In this document: one piece after another, positions 35,445 to 47,000 of the stretch
Position numbering within the stretch: position 1 is the stretch's first letter
Layout: every line of letters starts with the position of its first letter
NCBI RefSeq assembly: GCF_019112545.1
Contig: NW_025064886.1
Coordinates: 39,857-103,856 of the forward strand
From: Guyanagaster necrorhizus
Lineage: Eukaryota > Basidiomycota > Agaricomycetes > Agaricales > Physalacriaceae
Length of the DNA stretch: 64,000 nt
Direction of reading: 5' to 3'
The notes under the pieces: generated by a model
Databases searched by the model: none
What the model saw: the letters and a program-made list of their open reading frames with translations, nothing else
Told to the model about the DNA's origin: nothing
Position numbers and translations under genes: made by a program

Positions 35445-35903
35445 TATTATAATTTTTCCATTCTCTTTTGCTTTCAATCTCTATTTATACTTAGTCAGAG
35501 TGCTTAAACCAGCACTTAAGACCATGGGACAGGCTTAGTCAGCACAATAAGCCTAATTGATCATTGTCTTTCAATGTGACAATAATGCTTAATAATACAT
35601 AATAAATCTTTTGTAGCTAGTAATAATGCCTAAGGACAATAGACATAACAACAATCCTATGCACAATAAGTAGTAATATTATAGACAAATGAACTGTAGT
35701 ATAAAGGACAGCTTGCTCTTGCTGGTAATTCTCAGCTTTGAGCTAAAGTTTATCTTTATACCATTCTACTCTCAAGCCAATCATCAATAGCCTTGAAGCA
35801 TACCAATCAATAAACACATCAAGTGGACTCTGATAAAACACTCAGATATGAAGTGACATCAGTTTATCATGTGTTAATGATCATGTGTGACTTAAACTTA
35901 ACA
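35445..35903 (+). mobile_element. Solo family A LTR with near-perfect target duplication
   Basis: A 459-bp LTR (TATTATAATTTTTCC...AAACTTAACA) within the RT coding region. Flanks are ACTAG (35440-35444) and ACCAG (35904-35908), a 5-bp duplication with one C/T change. RT resumes at the expected codon (QKLNEITIKNCYLL). Confidence 0.85.
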
Positions 35904-38236
35904 ACCAGAAGTTAAATGAGATAACAATCAAGAATTGTTATCTCCTTTCATTAATCTCTGAACTAATAGACAAGCTTAGGGGAGCCTGATATTACACCAA
36001 GTTGGATGTCTGATAGGAATACAATAACATTTGAATCAAGAAGAGTGATGAATAAAAGACAGCATTCTGAACTAACCAAAGACTCTTTGAGCCCACAGTT
36101 ATGTTTTTTGAACTCACAAATTCTCCTGCTATCTTTCAATGGATGATGAACAACATTTTCCAGAACCTCATTGCCACTGAGAAGGTCATGATCTACCTGG
36201 ACAATATCTTAATCATATCTAAGGATTGGGTGGAACACTGATGACTGATTCAGCAGATATTTAAACTTATAAGAAAGCACAAACTCTTTCTCAAAGCTGA
36301 AAAGTGTGAGTTTGAAGTACTGAAAACAGAGTATTTGGGAGTAATCATGAGTGAGAAGAGCATCTGCATAGACCCTATTAAGGTTGTGGAGGTAACAGAG
36401 TGGCCAGAGCCAATGAAGAAAAAGAAACTTCAATCCTTCTTGAGATTCACCAATTTCTATCACTGATTTATCCAGGACTACAGCAAGATAGTCTGGCTGA
36501 TGATGCAGTTAATGGAGAATGCCCCATAGGCCTGGAGACCCTCACAACAAACAGCATTTAATGACTTGAAGCAATGACTCACTGAAGATGTCATCTTAGC
36601 CATCTTAACTCAGGAAGGCAAATTCTAAGTTGAGGCTGCCTCAAGTGAGAGAGCCATCAGCACTGTACTATCTCAAGAACAAGACAAGAAGTAGTGGCTG
36701 GTGGCTTTCCTTTTAAAAGCCTTAACAGTGACCAAACAGAACTATGAAATATATGATAAAGAATTACTCATAATAATGCTTGTCTTGGAGGAATGGCAAC
36801 ATTACTTGATCAGCACTACCCAGACCTTCAAAATCTAGACTGATCACCAAAATCTACAATACTTCCAACAGTCACAGAAGCTTAACTGATGACAGGCTCA
36901 TTGGATAACTGAACTGAGCCAATATGAGTACACCCTGCATCACAAAGCAGAGATAGTGAATAAGAAGGCTGACCTTCTCAGCCAATAATCAGACTATGAC
37001 CAAGAAGGAAGTGATAATGAGAGGGTAACATTATTAAAGCCTGAACACTTTTAGACTATAATAATGTCAACAGAGATGAAGATCTACAAGTGAATCAAGA
37101 GTGTTACAAGAGATAACAGCAAATGAGATCAGCATATGGCTCTACCTCTCAACCATGAACAGGGCATGACTAGAGAGAGCAGATTGATCTGCTATGATAG
37201 ATGAATCTACATTCTGAGGGACCAACAACTTCACAGCAAAATCATTGCCATCTGTCATGACCATGCAACAGTGGGTCACCCAGAGATTGCCAAGACCAAA
37301 GAATTAATCTTACAGGAATATTAATGGCTGAAAATAAAACAGAATATAGAATAATACATCAAAGGATGTAAAATATGCCAACAGACCAAATCTTCAACAT
37401 AACTGCAGGCTGCACCCCTATATCTGAATGAGGTCTCAACCTCCTCTTGAATCCATATTTCAGTAGACATGATCACTGACCTACTGGAATATAATGGCTA
37501 TGACATTATTCTGGTTATTATTGATCAATTCTCAAAAGCAATCATTCTGATTATATATTTGACAGAATTAATATTGGAAGAGTGGGTGAAAATTTTATAT
37601 GATGAGGTATATGCTAAATATGGGATGCTTCAAGTAGTCATCTTAGACCACAGACCACAATTTGTCTCCAAATTTCTCAATGACCTGTACTAACTACTTA
37701 ATATTTGATGGAACACTTCCACTGCCTATCACCTGCAGATAGATGGTCAAATAGAGTAGACCAACTAGGAGATCAAAAAATACCTTTATCTCTTTATCAA
37801 CTATTGACAAGATGATTGGGTCAAATGGCTAGCTTTCACTGCATTCCAACATAACAACAGGGTCCACTCTATGATAAGAAAAACACTATTCTTCATCAAT
37901 TATGGACAGCACCCTAGTGTCATGCACACTGGTCATACTACCACCTCAACCTCCATCTTCTGCAACTTCACACAAGAAATGACCAAAATACACTCAGAAA
38001 CACAAGCCACCCTAGAAAAGGCATTTGCTACAATGAAAAAACAGTTTGATAAACATTAGGCACTCTCACATATATACTAAATCAATGATAAAGTCTGGCT
38101 GGATACCACCAACCTTCATCTTCCTCATCCAAAATATAAACTCACTGACAAATGCTGACATACCCTCCCTATATTCAGGCATATAAAATTGCAAAAGTTA
38201 AGAATACATAAACTGCATTCCAGTCCAGTAAGCATG
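35904..38236 (+). pseudogene. E5 RT, RNase H and integrase
   Basis: RT has PTVMFFELTNSPAIFQWMMN and YLDN for YLDD (~36196-36207). RNase H is at ~36650-36990 ([10 protein letters not shown]). Integrase shows CHDHATVGHPEIAKTKELIL at ~37255, CQQTKSS at ~37377, SVDMITDL (first Asp), VVILDHRPQFVSKF (second Asp, ~37640) and a degenerate Glu region. The C-terminal region before the chromodomain is split at ~38236 by a nested insertion. Frame breaks are numerous. Confidence 0.8.
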
Positions 38237-38693
38237 TAACTGAGAATAGAATAAGAGCACACAGAAACTTAGCTATCATAAGGCTAAACTGAAGTAACAA
38301 TAAGCAGAGTACATGGTCTAGTAGCAGACTAATACCAGAGGGGTTAGACTGCATGTGAGATCCCAGTGCTTGGCCCTAAACATGCCAATACCATTACAAG
38401 GAAATATGCTAAAAATAAAAAGAATATGATCAAAATATGATTGGCAATCCTGATCACATTGATCAAGGATGCACAGCCATTGATACACTGATAGGATATG
38501 CTTTAAAACAGAGAAATAAAATGATGGCAACAAAAGAATGGATAGAGAAATACTATCCTCAGAGATGAATAGCATACATACTGCTCAGAGACTTGTACAT
38601 ATACCTATAGTACCTTAGCATGTGTAATACAGCAAGGGACTCTGTATTATACCAAGATATGATACATACCTATTAGGTTGGTTAATTGATGCA
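38237..38693. repeat. Unassigned insertion, left part
   Basis: Between the integrase tail (ends ~38236, CAGTAAGC) and the chromodomain (resumes ~40541, CAGCAAGC) lies foreign DNA. These 457 bp plus 40490-40540 would form an older ~0.5-kb insertion with an ~8-bp flanking duplication. Its ends GCATGTAACT and AGTTATGC are weakly inverted. I recognise no family or coding signal. Confidence 0.35.
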
Positions 38694-40484
38694 TGTCAGG
38701 CCAGAAGCAGTGCATTTTGTGAGCTGAATAGAATGTTGAGATACTGGAAAAGAGAATATAACCATTGTGGCTGACTTCAGACATAGAAGATAACCCCAGG
38801 GGTCTGAAACAGTTTACTGCTGTCAGAGATGTGTTACCAGAGAAATAAAAAAGTGAGTAGACCTGGCTAGGCCAGCTAGCCAATGTTAGCTAGTAAGGAA
38901 ACAGTGGGCAGTCCTGGCCTGAAAGGGAATAAGTGCAGCAACTGCAATATGTACATGAATAATACCCACAGGATCCTGCACAGAGTCTCATGCTTTGAAA
39001 ATACTATAGTAGGATCATATTAGTAAGTACCACAGTAGAGTATTTAAATATGATATTGTATGAGTAGGATACAAGTTTCTGACCCTCACAGTTACAGCGT
39101 ATTAGGCATAGAAAGCCTTGCACTCTAGCTCTGAGTTTGTGTTTATAATTTTGGGTGAGAGAATAAATGCATTATTAAATATCATTGAGAGAGCATTGAG
39201 AACTGAGCAAGGTATTGAAGCTTGTGAAGGACTTGAGCCTGGTTTGATAAGAGGTTTTGGATTGCACTCTAATCTGAGAATAAGAGAGTGGTGTCTGAAG
39301 GATATCATCTCGAGTTTTTGAGGTATTTGTGATGCACAGCACTACAAGTGATAGAGGTTCAAATCCTTTAGCTTGATTAGTGTGTGCTCTTTGGTTATTT
39401 CTGCAGATTAGCAGAGGTTCAAACCCTTTGGTCTGTCAGACAGTGTTTTATTGTGTTTTGTGTTTTTAGATTGCATAGGTTTGAATCTTATGAGTCTATA
39501 ATCAGTTTGAAAAGTTGTGAACAGAGATCTGTGCTCTTTGGCACTTGTGAATATGTTTGTGATTGGTTTCTGCTTAGAGTGCAAAGCTTTGAGTCATTGT
39601 TAGGAATGTGCTAATCAAGTGGGTTTGAGTGCACATGCAGAGACCAGCAGAGTGTGTGAGCATCAATAAAGCTATTGGTAATATCACTCTTGAGTTGAAG
39701 TCCAAGGATTTGGATGGATGGAATGGAGTTCTGTCAGAGGAGTAAAGAGGAGTATCCTTCAGAATGGAATCTGATGGATGAGATAGGGAGGAGTTGAAGT
39801 CAGTATGAAGTGTAGATGGCTATCTAAGTTGATATTCAAACTGAGTAGTTACAATAGTTATATATGGCTTTATATACTAATGGTAGCTAATTTCGAGTTG
39901 GGTTCCATTGGATTCCAATGTCAATATTTGCTACTGAGTTTGGAGTCTAGATATTATAATATGAAATATGAATGTGAAATAATAATAATAAAAATAAAAT
40001 TAATAGGTAATAGAGAGCAGCCAGAGTCTAGTGGGTTTCTGTGATTGCATTTGTGGTTGGTTGAGGTGACACAGAGGCTGATAGCATGCATATAACAGTC
40101 ATGTATTGTGTGTGTTAGGGATTTTGAGGTGATCTGAGCTGTGCTTAGAATCTTTTAAGAGTTTTGTAGGAGTGTTTTGATATATTATATTGAGCTGCAG
40201 TACTCTTTGCCTTGAGGCCTGGCAATATCTGTTGCTACCTCTTATTTTGATAAAATAAAAAGCTTTGAGACTTAGAGAGATCTAAGACTGTTGTACATGC
40301 ACTATTGCTGTTCACATGCTGTGGATTCATTGAAGAAGACAATTATATTTGTTGATTACTACTTTTATTGCACTATAATCCCTCTATGAACTAAGAGTTT
40401 TGTGTGTATATTAGTGTGAGTGTAGTCAGTGGATAGCACTCTGCTGTATCTGTTTTTATCTTGGACACACTCAAATCCTCTTCA
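38694..40484 (+). mobile_element. Family B long LTR-like repeat, copy 2
   Basis: The most complete B copy. If it starts at TGTCAGGCC it is flanked by ATGCA on both sides (38689-38693 and 40485-40489) and, without the nested C LTR, is ~1286 bp, with TG...CA termini. The 3' end CTCTTCA is shared with 1021 and 63834. A TATA-like TATTTAAATAT is at ~39043. No coding signal. The left boundary is less certain than the right. Confidence 0.55.
39598..40097 (-). mobile_element. Solo family C LTR with GTCAT target duplication
   Basis: Exactly 500 bp, TGTTAGGAATG...ATATAACA on the plus strand, with perfect 5-bp GTCAT repeats at 39593-39597 and 40098-40102. Comparison with B copy 1 (~634-640) shows the uninterrupted target. 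The TATA box (TATATAAAG) reads on the minus strand, giving the orientation. Confidence 0.9.
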
Positions 40485-40540
40485 ATGCACTAGCCTCTTT
40501 CTTATCACTGCAAAAATTAGCATCTCTGCTTATAAGTTAT

Positions 40541-40890
40541 GCCTTTCAGCAAGCTGAAAGATTTATGATGTTTTCAATAAATCACTTTTTACACTCTTTA
40601 TTGCCCTGGCCTTCTCTAATTAAGAACAGCCACCTCTGCCACCATCTGACCTGGTTGATAATAAAGAATATTATGAGATCGACCAAATTCTAAACCACAA
40701 ACTCTGCAAAGTCAAAGCCAAGAGTGGCAGAATGACTACTACTATTGACTATCTGATAAGTTGGAAGAGGTATGAACCCAAATCCAACTAATAGGTAGAT
40801 GAAAAATGGATGGATGCTGTGAATGCTATATGTGATTATGAATTATCTCTAAATTAAGCTATTAAGATGATAGTTTTAAGAAGAGGGTAA
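40541..40890 (+). pseudogene. E5 chromodomain and PPT
   Basis: The end of the pol polyprotein: NKEYYEIDQILNHKLCKVKAK, then IDYLISWKRYEPKSN, the chromodomain core, at ~40655-40785. Chromodomains of chromoviruses bind histone marks and steer integration. A purine-rich stretch TTTTAAGAAGAGGGTAA ends at the LTR at 40891. Confidence 0.8.
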
Positions 40891-41349
40891 TGTTATGATT
40901 TTTCTCACTTTCTTTATATTTAACCTCTATCTATGCTTAGTTAGAGCATCAAATCTAGTGCTTAAGACTGTGGGACTGGCTTAGTCAGCACAACAAGCCA
41001 GATTGGTCATTGTCTTTTAATATGACAATGACACTTGATGATGCACAATCACTCTTTTGTAGGTAGTAATGACACTCAAGAATAATGAGTACAATGACCT
41101 GAACAGACACAATAGGTAGCAGCATATTCATTTAGCACACACTGTAGTATATAAAGAGGATAGCTCTTACTGGATAATCTCAGCTTTGAGCTAAAGTTTA
41201 TTCACTCTCATTCTACTCTTGAGCTATTCTATAAAGCCTTGAAGCACTTGGCAAACTAGATACAACAAGTGAACTCTGACACAAAGGTTTGAACATAAAA
41301 CCATATCAGTTTATCATATGTTTAGATTATGTGTAGCTTAAGCCTAACA
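40891..41349 (+). mobile_element. Family A Ty3 LTR, 3' LTR of copy E5
   Basis: 459 bp, TGTTATGATTTTTCTC...AAGCCTAACA, preceded by PPT and chromodomain and followed by unrelated DNA (GATTC...). The matching 5' LTR was lost with the 30526 junction. Confidence 0.85.
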
Positions 41350-42940
41350 GATTCAATAGTTTATTCAGAAGACCTCCATAAGAAGATCCACCACTACAAT
41401 CAGATGGAATGAAGGACTTCCTACACAAACACTATGGGTTATACTACAGCTGAGACTATCCTACTCATTCTATACTTACTATCAAAGTAGAAGACACAGA
41501 TAATCTGTGTGAATTAAATAATTTGCTGACTTATGCTGATGTGCCAAGGATGGCTCAACAAGTCCAATGGGATAAACAATTAATGCAGGTCTTATAGTGG
41601 CATACAAAGCTAAAACAACTGACTGGTGATACAGATGAAGACTATATGAAATTTATATACTATGCAATAAATTTCTTTGAAAAAGACAACAATTTATAGT
41701 ATAAAAATGCACAAGGCAAATACCAGCTGATGTTGCCACAGTCAAAGTGTATACCAGTCATGATAGCATGTCATGATAAAGTAGCTCATAATAGATTTTA
41801 CATGATCCACAAGTTAATAAAAATTCACTACTGGTGGCCTGACATGAAAGCAGATATTGCTTGGTATATCTGAACTTGTCATTTATGTCAAGTCTGGCAG
41901 ACAAGGCAAATTTATCTGCTTGTAACTGTGGCTATACCTGCACTATTATTTTTGAAAATATATATGGATACTATGCTCATGCTAGTGTCTGAACAATACA
42001 AGTACATTGTGCAAGGGCAGTGTTCTATGAGCCATTATTCAGAATTCAGATGTTTGTGAAAAGAAACTGCATGAACTATAAGAGAATGGATTTTCAAGGA
42101 CATCCTCTGTAGATGAGAATCATTAGTCAAAATTGTGACAGAAAATAGATATCTCAGCAAAAGATATCATATCAACCATATCAAAATTTTGGAGTATAAT
42201 TTGCAAGCCAATGGAATAGCTGAATGATCTCACTTTGATGTTCAGCAAGGTCTATTCAAAGCATCTGATGGCAATCAGAAAGTATGGAGTCAGAATGCAT
42301 ATTCAGTATTCTGGACAGACAGGATCACCACTAGAAAAAGAATAGGTTGTTCTTTATATTTTGCAGCTATAGAAACTGAACTATTAATGCCAATAGATAT
42401 AGTGGAATCTACATGGCTTATGCTCCCACCTGAAAATATTATAAACACTACTGTGCTCATTGTCAGACAAGCTATCAGCCTACAGAAGCATACAGAAGAT
42501 TTAGACCACATACAATCTAAAGTATATAAAGCCTGAAGAAAAGCAGCCTTAAAATTTAAAGAGGATTATCAGTATTCCATTAAAGACTTTAATTTCATGA
42601 AAGAAAGTCTAGTCTTAATGCACAATACACAAGTGGAAAAGGCATTGAATAGAAAAATATGCCCAAAGTACTTGGAACTTTTAGTAGTGCTGAGCAGAAA
42701 CTAAGAAGGAGCTTATATTTTATGTGAACTGGATGGCTCAACATTTGCTAGACCAATTGCAGCATATAGATTGGTTTCTTACTTTGCATGCCAAAAGATT
42801 GACCTTTCTAATATCCAAATAGTTATTGATATCCCAGAACAGCAAATAAAACAGCTACTTGACTCCAATTTGGAAGATACCTTGAACAAATTATCTAATA
42901 CTAAAGATAGTCATGACAAAGCTGAACTGGCTTAATTCAG
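41350..42940 (+). pseudogene. Integrase of a third Ty3 lineage
   Basis: A different integrase from family A. The zinc-binding region reads CHDKVAHNRFYMIHKLIKIH with TCHLCQ (~41790-41890). Then come YMDTMLM (first Asp), a second-Asp region decayed to IVTENR and NGIAE with a stop, followed by SHFDVQQGLFKASDGN. The C-terminal part FARPIAAYRLVSYFA (~42750-42790) resembles the end of a lineage common in mushroom-forming fungi. An upstream piece (~41400-41780) may be the RNase H end. It ends near 42940 without a visible PPT or LTR. Confidence 0.7.
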
Positions 42941-43379
42941 ACCAATTGTTGGAGGTTGAACTCCTTCAAAAAACTTTATTTTTTTAGTAGAGAGTGATGA
43001 CTACCAACTATGTTGTGGCATAAAAGCTATATAACATTGGTTGAACAATGTCTGGAGTAGAATGTATACTAAAAGTTCAAGAATTTTCTAAGTCCAACAA
43101 TACTAAAAATTTATAAAAGTTTGTGGCATTTACCAGTAAGCACTATCCTAGATATTCAACCCTTTACACATACCAGAATTAGAAGATAGAAGAGAGTCAA
43201 AAATATTGCTTGAATCTGACCTCTTTTCCTCTAATTTAGCATATACAATCTGGTATTCAGATGTTAAAGTCATATGAACTTTTAGTATAACTAAAAGTTT
43301 GTGGGTATTGACTTCAAGATAAGAAAATAGAGAATTGCAGGACACTATCAAGGAAGGCAGAGTTTTGAGACTATTAAAG
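42941..43379. other. Intergenic or unassigned, no gene recognised
   Basis: AT-rich sequence between the plus-strand integrase and the minus-strand gene that follows. Short minus-strand open stretches exist (43148-43384, containing LTSEYQIVYAKLEEKRSDSS), and might be the 3' end of the 43380-43855 gene or LTR remains. I cannot decide. Confidence 0.3.
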
Positions 43380-43855
43380 GTCAACTGTCACCAGTTAAGA
43401 GCAATGTAGGTATGAGCAGAATCTTCAATATCACATAAACACAAACTGGCAGAAGTTGAGACACCAGCTATAGTGCGAAATGAAATTTAGTTAGTCTATA
43501 CACATGAATATAAAAATTCACAAATGTACCACTAATAGAATCATAGAGAGCAGCTGCTAAAGATATAGCATCTATCTTACCTAAAATTCTCTCTACAGAG
43601 TCTTCTGAATCTCCTACAGAAGAGAAAGACAAGATATTGTGATTGACTATTCCCTTCACACAAGTCCTACTCCAGTGATGGGCACAATTAGTACAGTCCA
43701 CTTTCAGTCTCATAAAGATGTATTTCTGGTTTCTAGCTATATAAGGAAGACAGAGACAATGGGCCTATTAGCAAAGAATCAGTGCATGAGATACTTTCAA
43801 TCAAAATTCACAATGTATCTTGACAGAATAGGCAGGACATTCATAAGGTAAATGT
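43380..43855 (-). pseudogene. Unknown gene G2, 3' part
   Basis: The minus-strand continuation of the gene at 49154-50035 after removal of the copia element: the target reads across the duplication AATGT into KHLPYECPAYSVKIHCEF. An open stretch at 43468-43713 contains DCTNCAHHW and a small-residue helix (ISLAAALYDSISG). I do not recognise the protein. The join is supported by the exact target duplication, not by a known homologue. Confidence 0.4.
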
Positions 43856-44003
43856 TGTTGCATGCAGGTTATTTTTGTATAGTGAATAACAGCCAGGCTG
43901 AGTATGACAGTCAATTGCTTAAAGGCAATTGACCATTGACTCAGGACAAAACTGTCTATGCTTATATAAGATTGACATTAGATACTTGTGTTGTCCTGCA
44001 ACA
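43856..44003 (-). repeat. copia 3' LTR
   Basis: 148 bp, TGTTGCATGCAGG...CCTGCAACA on the plus strand, so the ends form an inverted repeat. A TATA-like TTATATAAG lies within it. The right neighbour on the minus strand is a purine-rich tract (TTGAGAGAGTGTG), the expected PPT. Confidence 0.85.
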
Positions 44004-44029
44004 CACTCTCTCAACACAATACTTTTCAG

Positions 44030-47000
44030 AGTTTAAGATCCAACAGTCTGATTATGTGAGTCATCTTCTCCTTCCCTATGGCTTTTGTGAAGATGTTCAA
44101 TATGTATATGCCCCTGCTCAACCTTGTCTTATAACCAGTAGAAGTGAAGGTTAAGATGTTTGATATGACCATGATGATCAGGATTGCAAGTGACAGAGAG
44201 AGCAGACTGATTGTCAATCAGCAGTGGAAATGATAACAGATGATGGAAACCAAATTCTGTGAATAGATTTCACAGCTACAGAATTTTCTGTCCAGCAGAG
44301 ATGGCAGCCACATATTCAGCCTCTGTGATCAATAAGGTTACTATAGATTATAGCCAGCTCATCCAGCTGACTATGCCTGTGCTTATCTTAACAACATATC
44401 CTGAGATCAAGCACTCATTGTCTGTGTTTCCACTATGATCCTGCATCTGTGTACATTTTGAACAGCCTTAGATTTGTAGCATCAGGTGAATATATCAATT
44501 TTAGGTCAATTGTTCCCTTTATGTATCTGAGAAGGTATTTCAAGGTCTTTCAATGCCTCAATCCAGGGTTTTTGCTGAACTGTGATAGGATGCTAACTGC
44601 AAAAGCTATGTCAGAATGAGTGATAATGGCCAAGTATGCTACAGAGCTGAGAATCTGGAGATATGAGATGTGCTGTATGGTTTCTCATTCCTCTAGAGTA
44701 GCAGAGGACATCAAGCTGGATAGCTTAGTGTGTGGATTAAGAGGAGTACTGACACTGTTACAGTCAGACATTCTGGTATGTTCTAGAATTTTTTAGATGT
44801 ACTGTGATTGAGAGTGTGTGAATATTTAGTTTAGACAGTCTCTATGTATTTCAACACCAAGAAGGAATAAAGTTAGACCTAGATCATGAAGTTTGAAGTG
44901 CTTCTTGAGGTCATCAACAATATGTCATGCAGACTTCATGGACTTTGTGGCAATTGTTATATTATTGACAAACACAGGGATGATAATCCAAGCATCATCT
45001 CTCTTATACACTTATATGCTGTGTTCACAGCATACTCTGTCAAAGTCTATCTCAGTCATAGTGCTGTAGAGCTTTTTGTACCATTTATACCCAGCCTGCT
45101 TCAGTCTATAGATGAACTTAAAGAGATGAAGCATCCAGCTCTTGTCTTTTGTCTTGAATCTCTCTAGTTGTTGAAGGTATACCTCCTCTTTCAGATCACT
45201 ATTCAGAAATGCTGATGAAATATTCACATTCCAGAGTTCCAGGTCCTCAAGTGCAGCAAGAGCAAGAACTGTTCAGATGGCTACCTATTTTGGAGTAGAA
45301 GAGAAGGTTTTAGTGTAGTCAAAACCTGGCTGCTGTGAGTACTCTTTTGCAATATAGCATGCCTTGTAGTGTTCAATGGATCTATTAGAGTTACACTTCA
45401 CTTTAAAGACCCATTTTCCACTTATAGCCTTTCACTCTGGAGGGAGCTTCACAAGCTTAAAGATGCCACTTTCCTGCAGTGCATTCAATTTCTGCTAAGC
45501 TGCCTCATACTATTTTTCACTTTTCTCTCCTGGCCAAGTCATTGCCTCTGCAAGTGTCTTTGGCTCATTGTTGAATGCAGATGCTTGGTTTGTCATCTCC
45601 AATGCTGTTTGAAATTCAAGTTTAAGAGCTTCTGTATATGTGATATAGTCATCATCATGCAATATAAAAGTCATTCCTGCAACAATGTCTATCTCAGTAA
45701 ACTCTAGCTCAGCAGTGGTTTTATCAACAGGATCAGAAATGGGTTTATCTGAGTCTGATGAGTTCATTGTATTGATGTCAGAATGTTTATAGTGAAAACC
45801 ACATGCAGTGTTTGAAGATGGGATTATAAGACCTTTGGAGTCATATTATAGCTCAAAGTATGCTTAAAAACATCAGAGTGGTGAAGAGGGTGTAGAAGAT
45901 GTTAGAAGGCTTGATAGTAAAGTAAGAGGTAATTCTAAAGATGTTTGCATATCTGGTAGAGTAGATAGAGCTGGCTTAGATTGCAAGAATGGTAATGATG
46001 AGAGTTGCTCAGATGGCAGAGATAGCTTATCAGTAGGTATGTCCTCTCTCTCTTGATAAGGCATCATTGCATCAGATATAGCAGTATCTATGCTGTTATA
46101 TCTGTTTGTAAGAGGTGTATTGTTACTGAGTGGATTTATAATATTTCTATAGTTTTCAGAAAATATATGCTTATTGAATACAGCATGACTGGAGGTGATG
46201 AGCTGCTGCATAGAAGGGTTCCAAAATAGCCAGCCTTTTACCCTCTTTGAATATCCAACAAAGATATATTTTTAAGTATGTGACTCTAATGCTCAATATT
46301 TTTTTCTTCATACTAGCACATATGCAAGGTATCCAAACATATGAAAGTGGGATATATCTGGTTTTTGATGATTTGGGTTTCATTCTGTGAAGGGTGTGGT
46401 GTTTGGAAGAGGATCTATAGGGATGCAATTTTAGACATGGATGAATACTCAGAGAGTGAGATTCCAAAATGATGGTAGGAGATATGACTCATTTAGCATG
46501 GCAATGATGGCCTCTGCAATTATGTGATTGGCTCATTCTGCTGTGCTATTCTGGTATGGTTCATTAGATTCAGTGTATCACTTTTTAATTCTATGCTTAG
46601 CATGGAAGTCAATAAACTTCTTTTCCATATATTCACTGCCTTTGTCTTCCTGAAACTGAATGATTTTGAGTCCTGAATGGGTATTCTCTGTATATGCTTT
46701 GAACTGCTTAAAGGCATTAAAGATATCACTTTTATATTTTAGAGGTGTGATAGCTCAAGTGTCAGATGCACCACAGATGAATATTATCCAGTAGCAGTAG
46801 CTCTCTGAAGTTGCAACAGACATTGGATCTTTGATATCACTGTATACTTGCTTAAGAAGATGTTTCTTCTGCTCTGAGAGGCTACAAGAAATATTGTGGT
46901 GATGCTGTTTGCCAGTGAGGCTGTTATGTGCATGCTGCCAGCCTCTGTGTCACCTCAACCAACTATGAATCCAATCACGCTACCCACCAGACTCCAGCTG

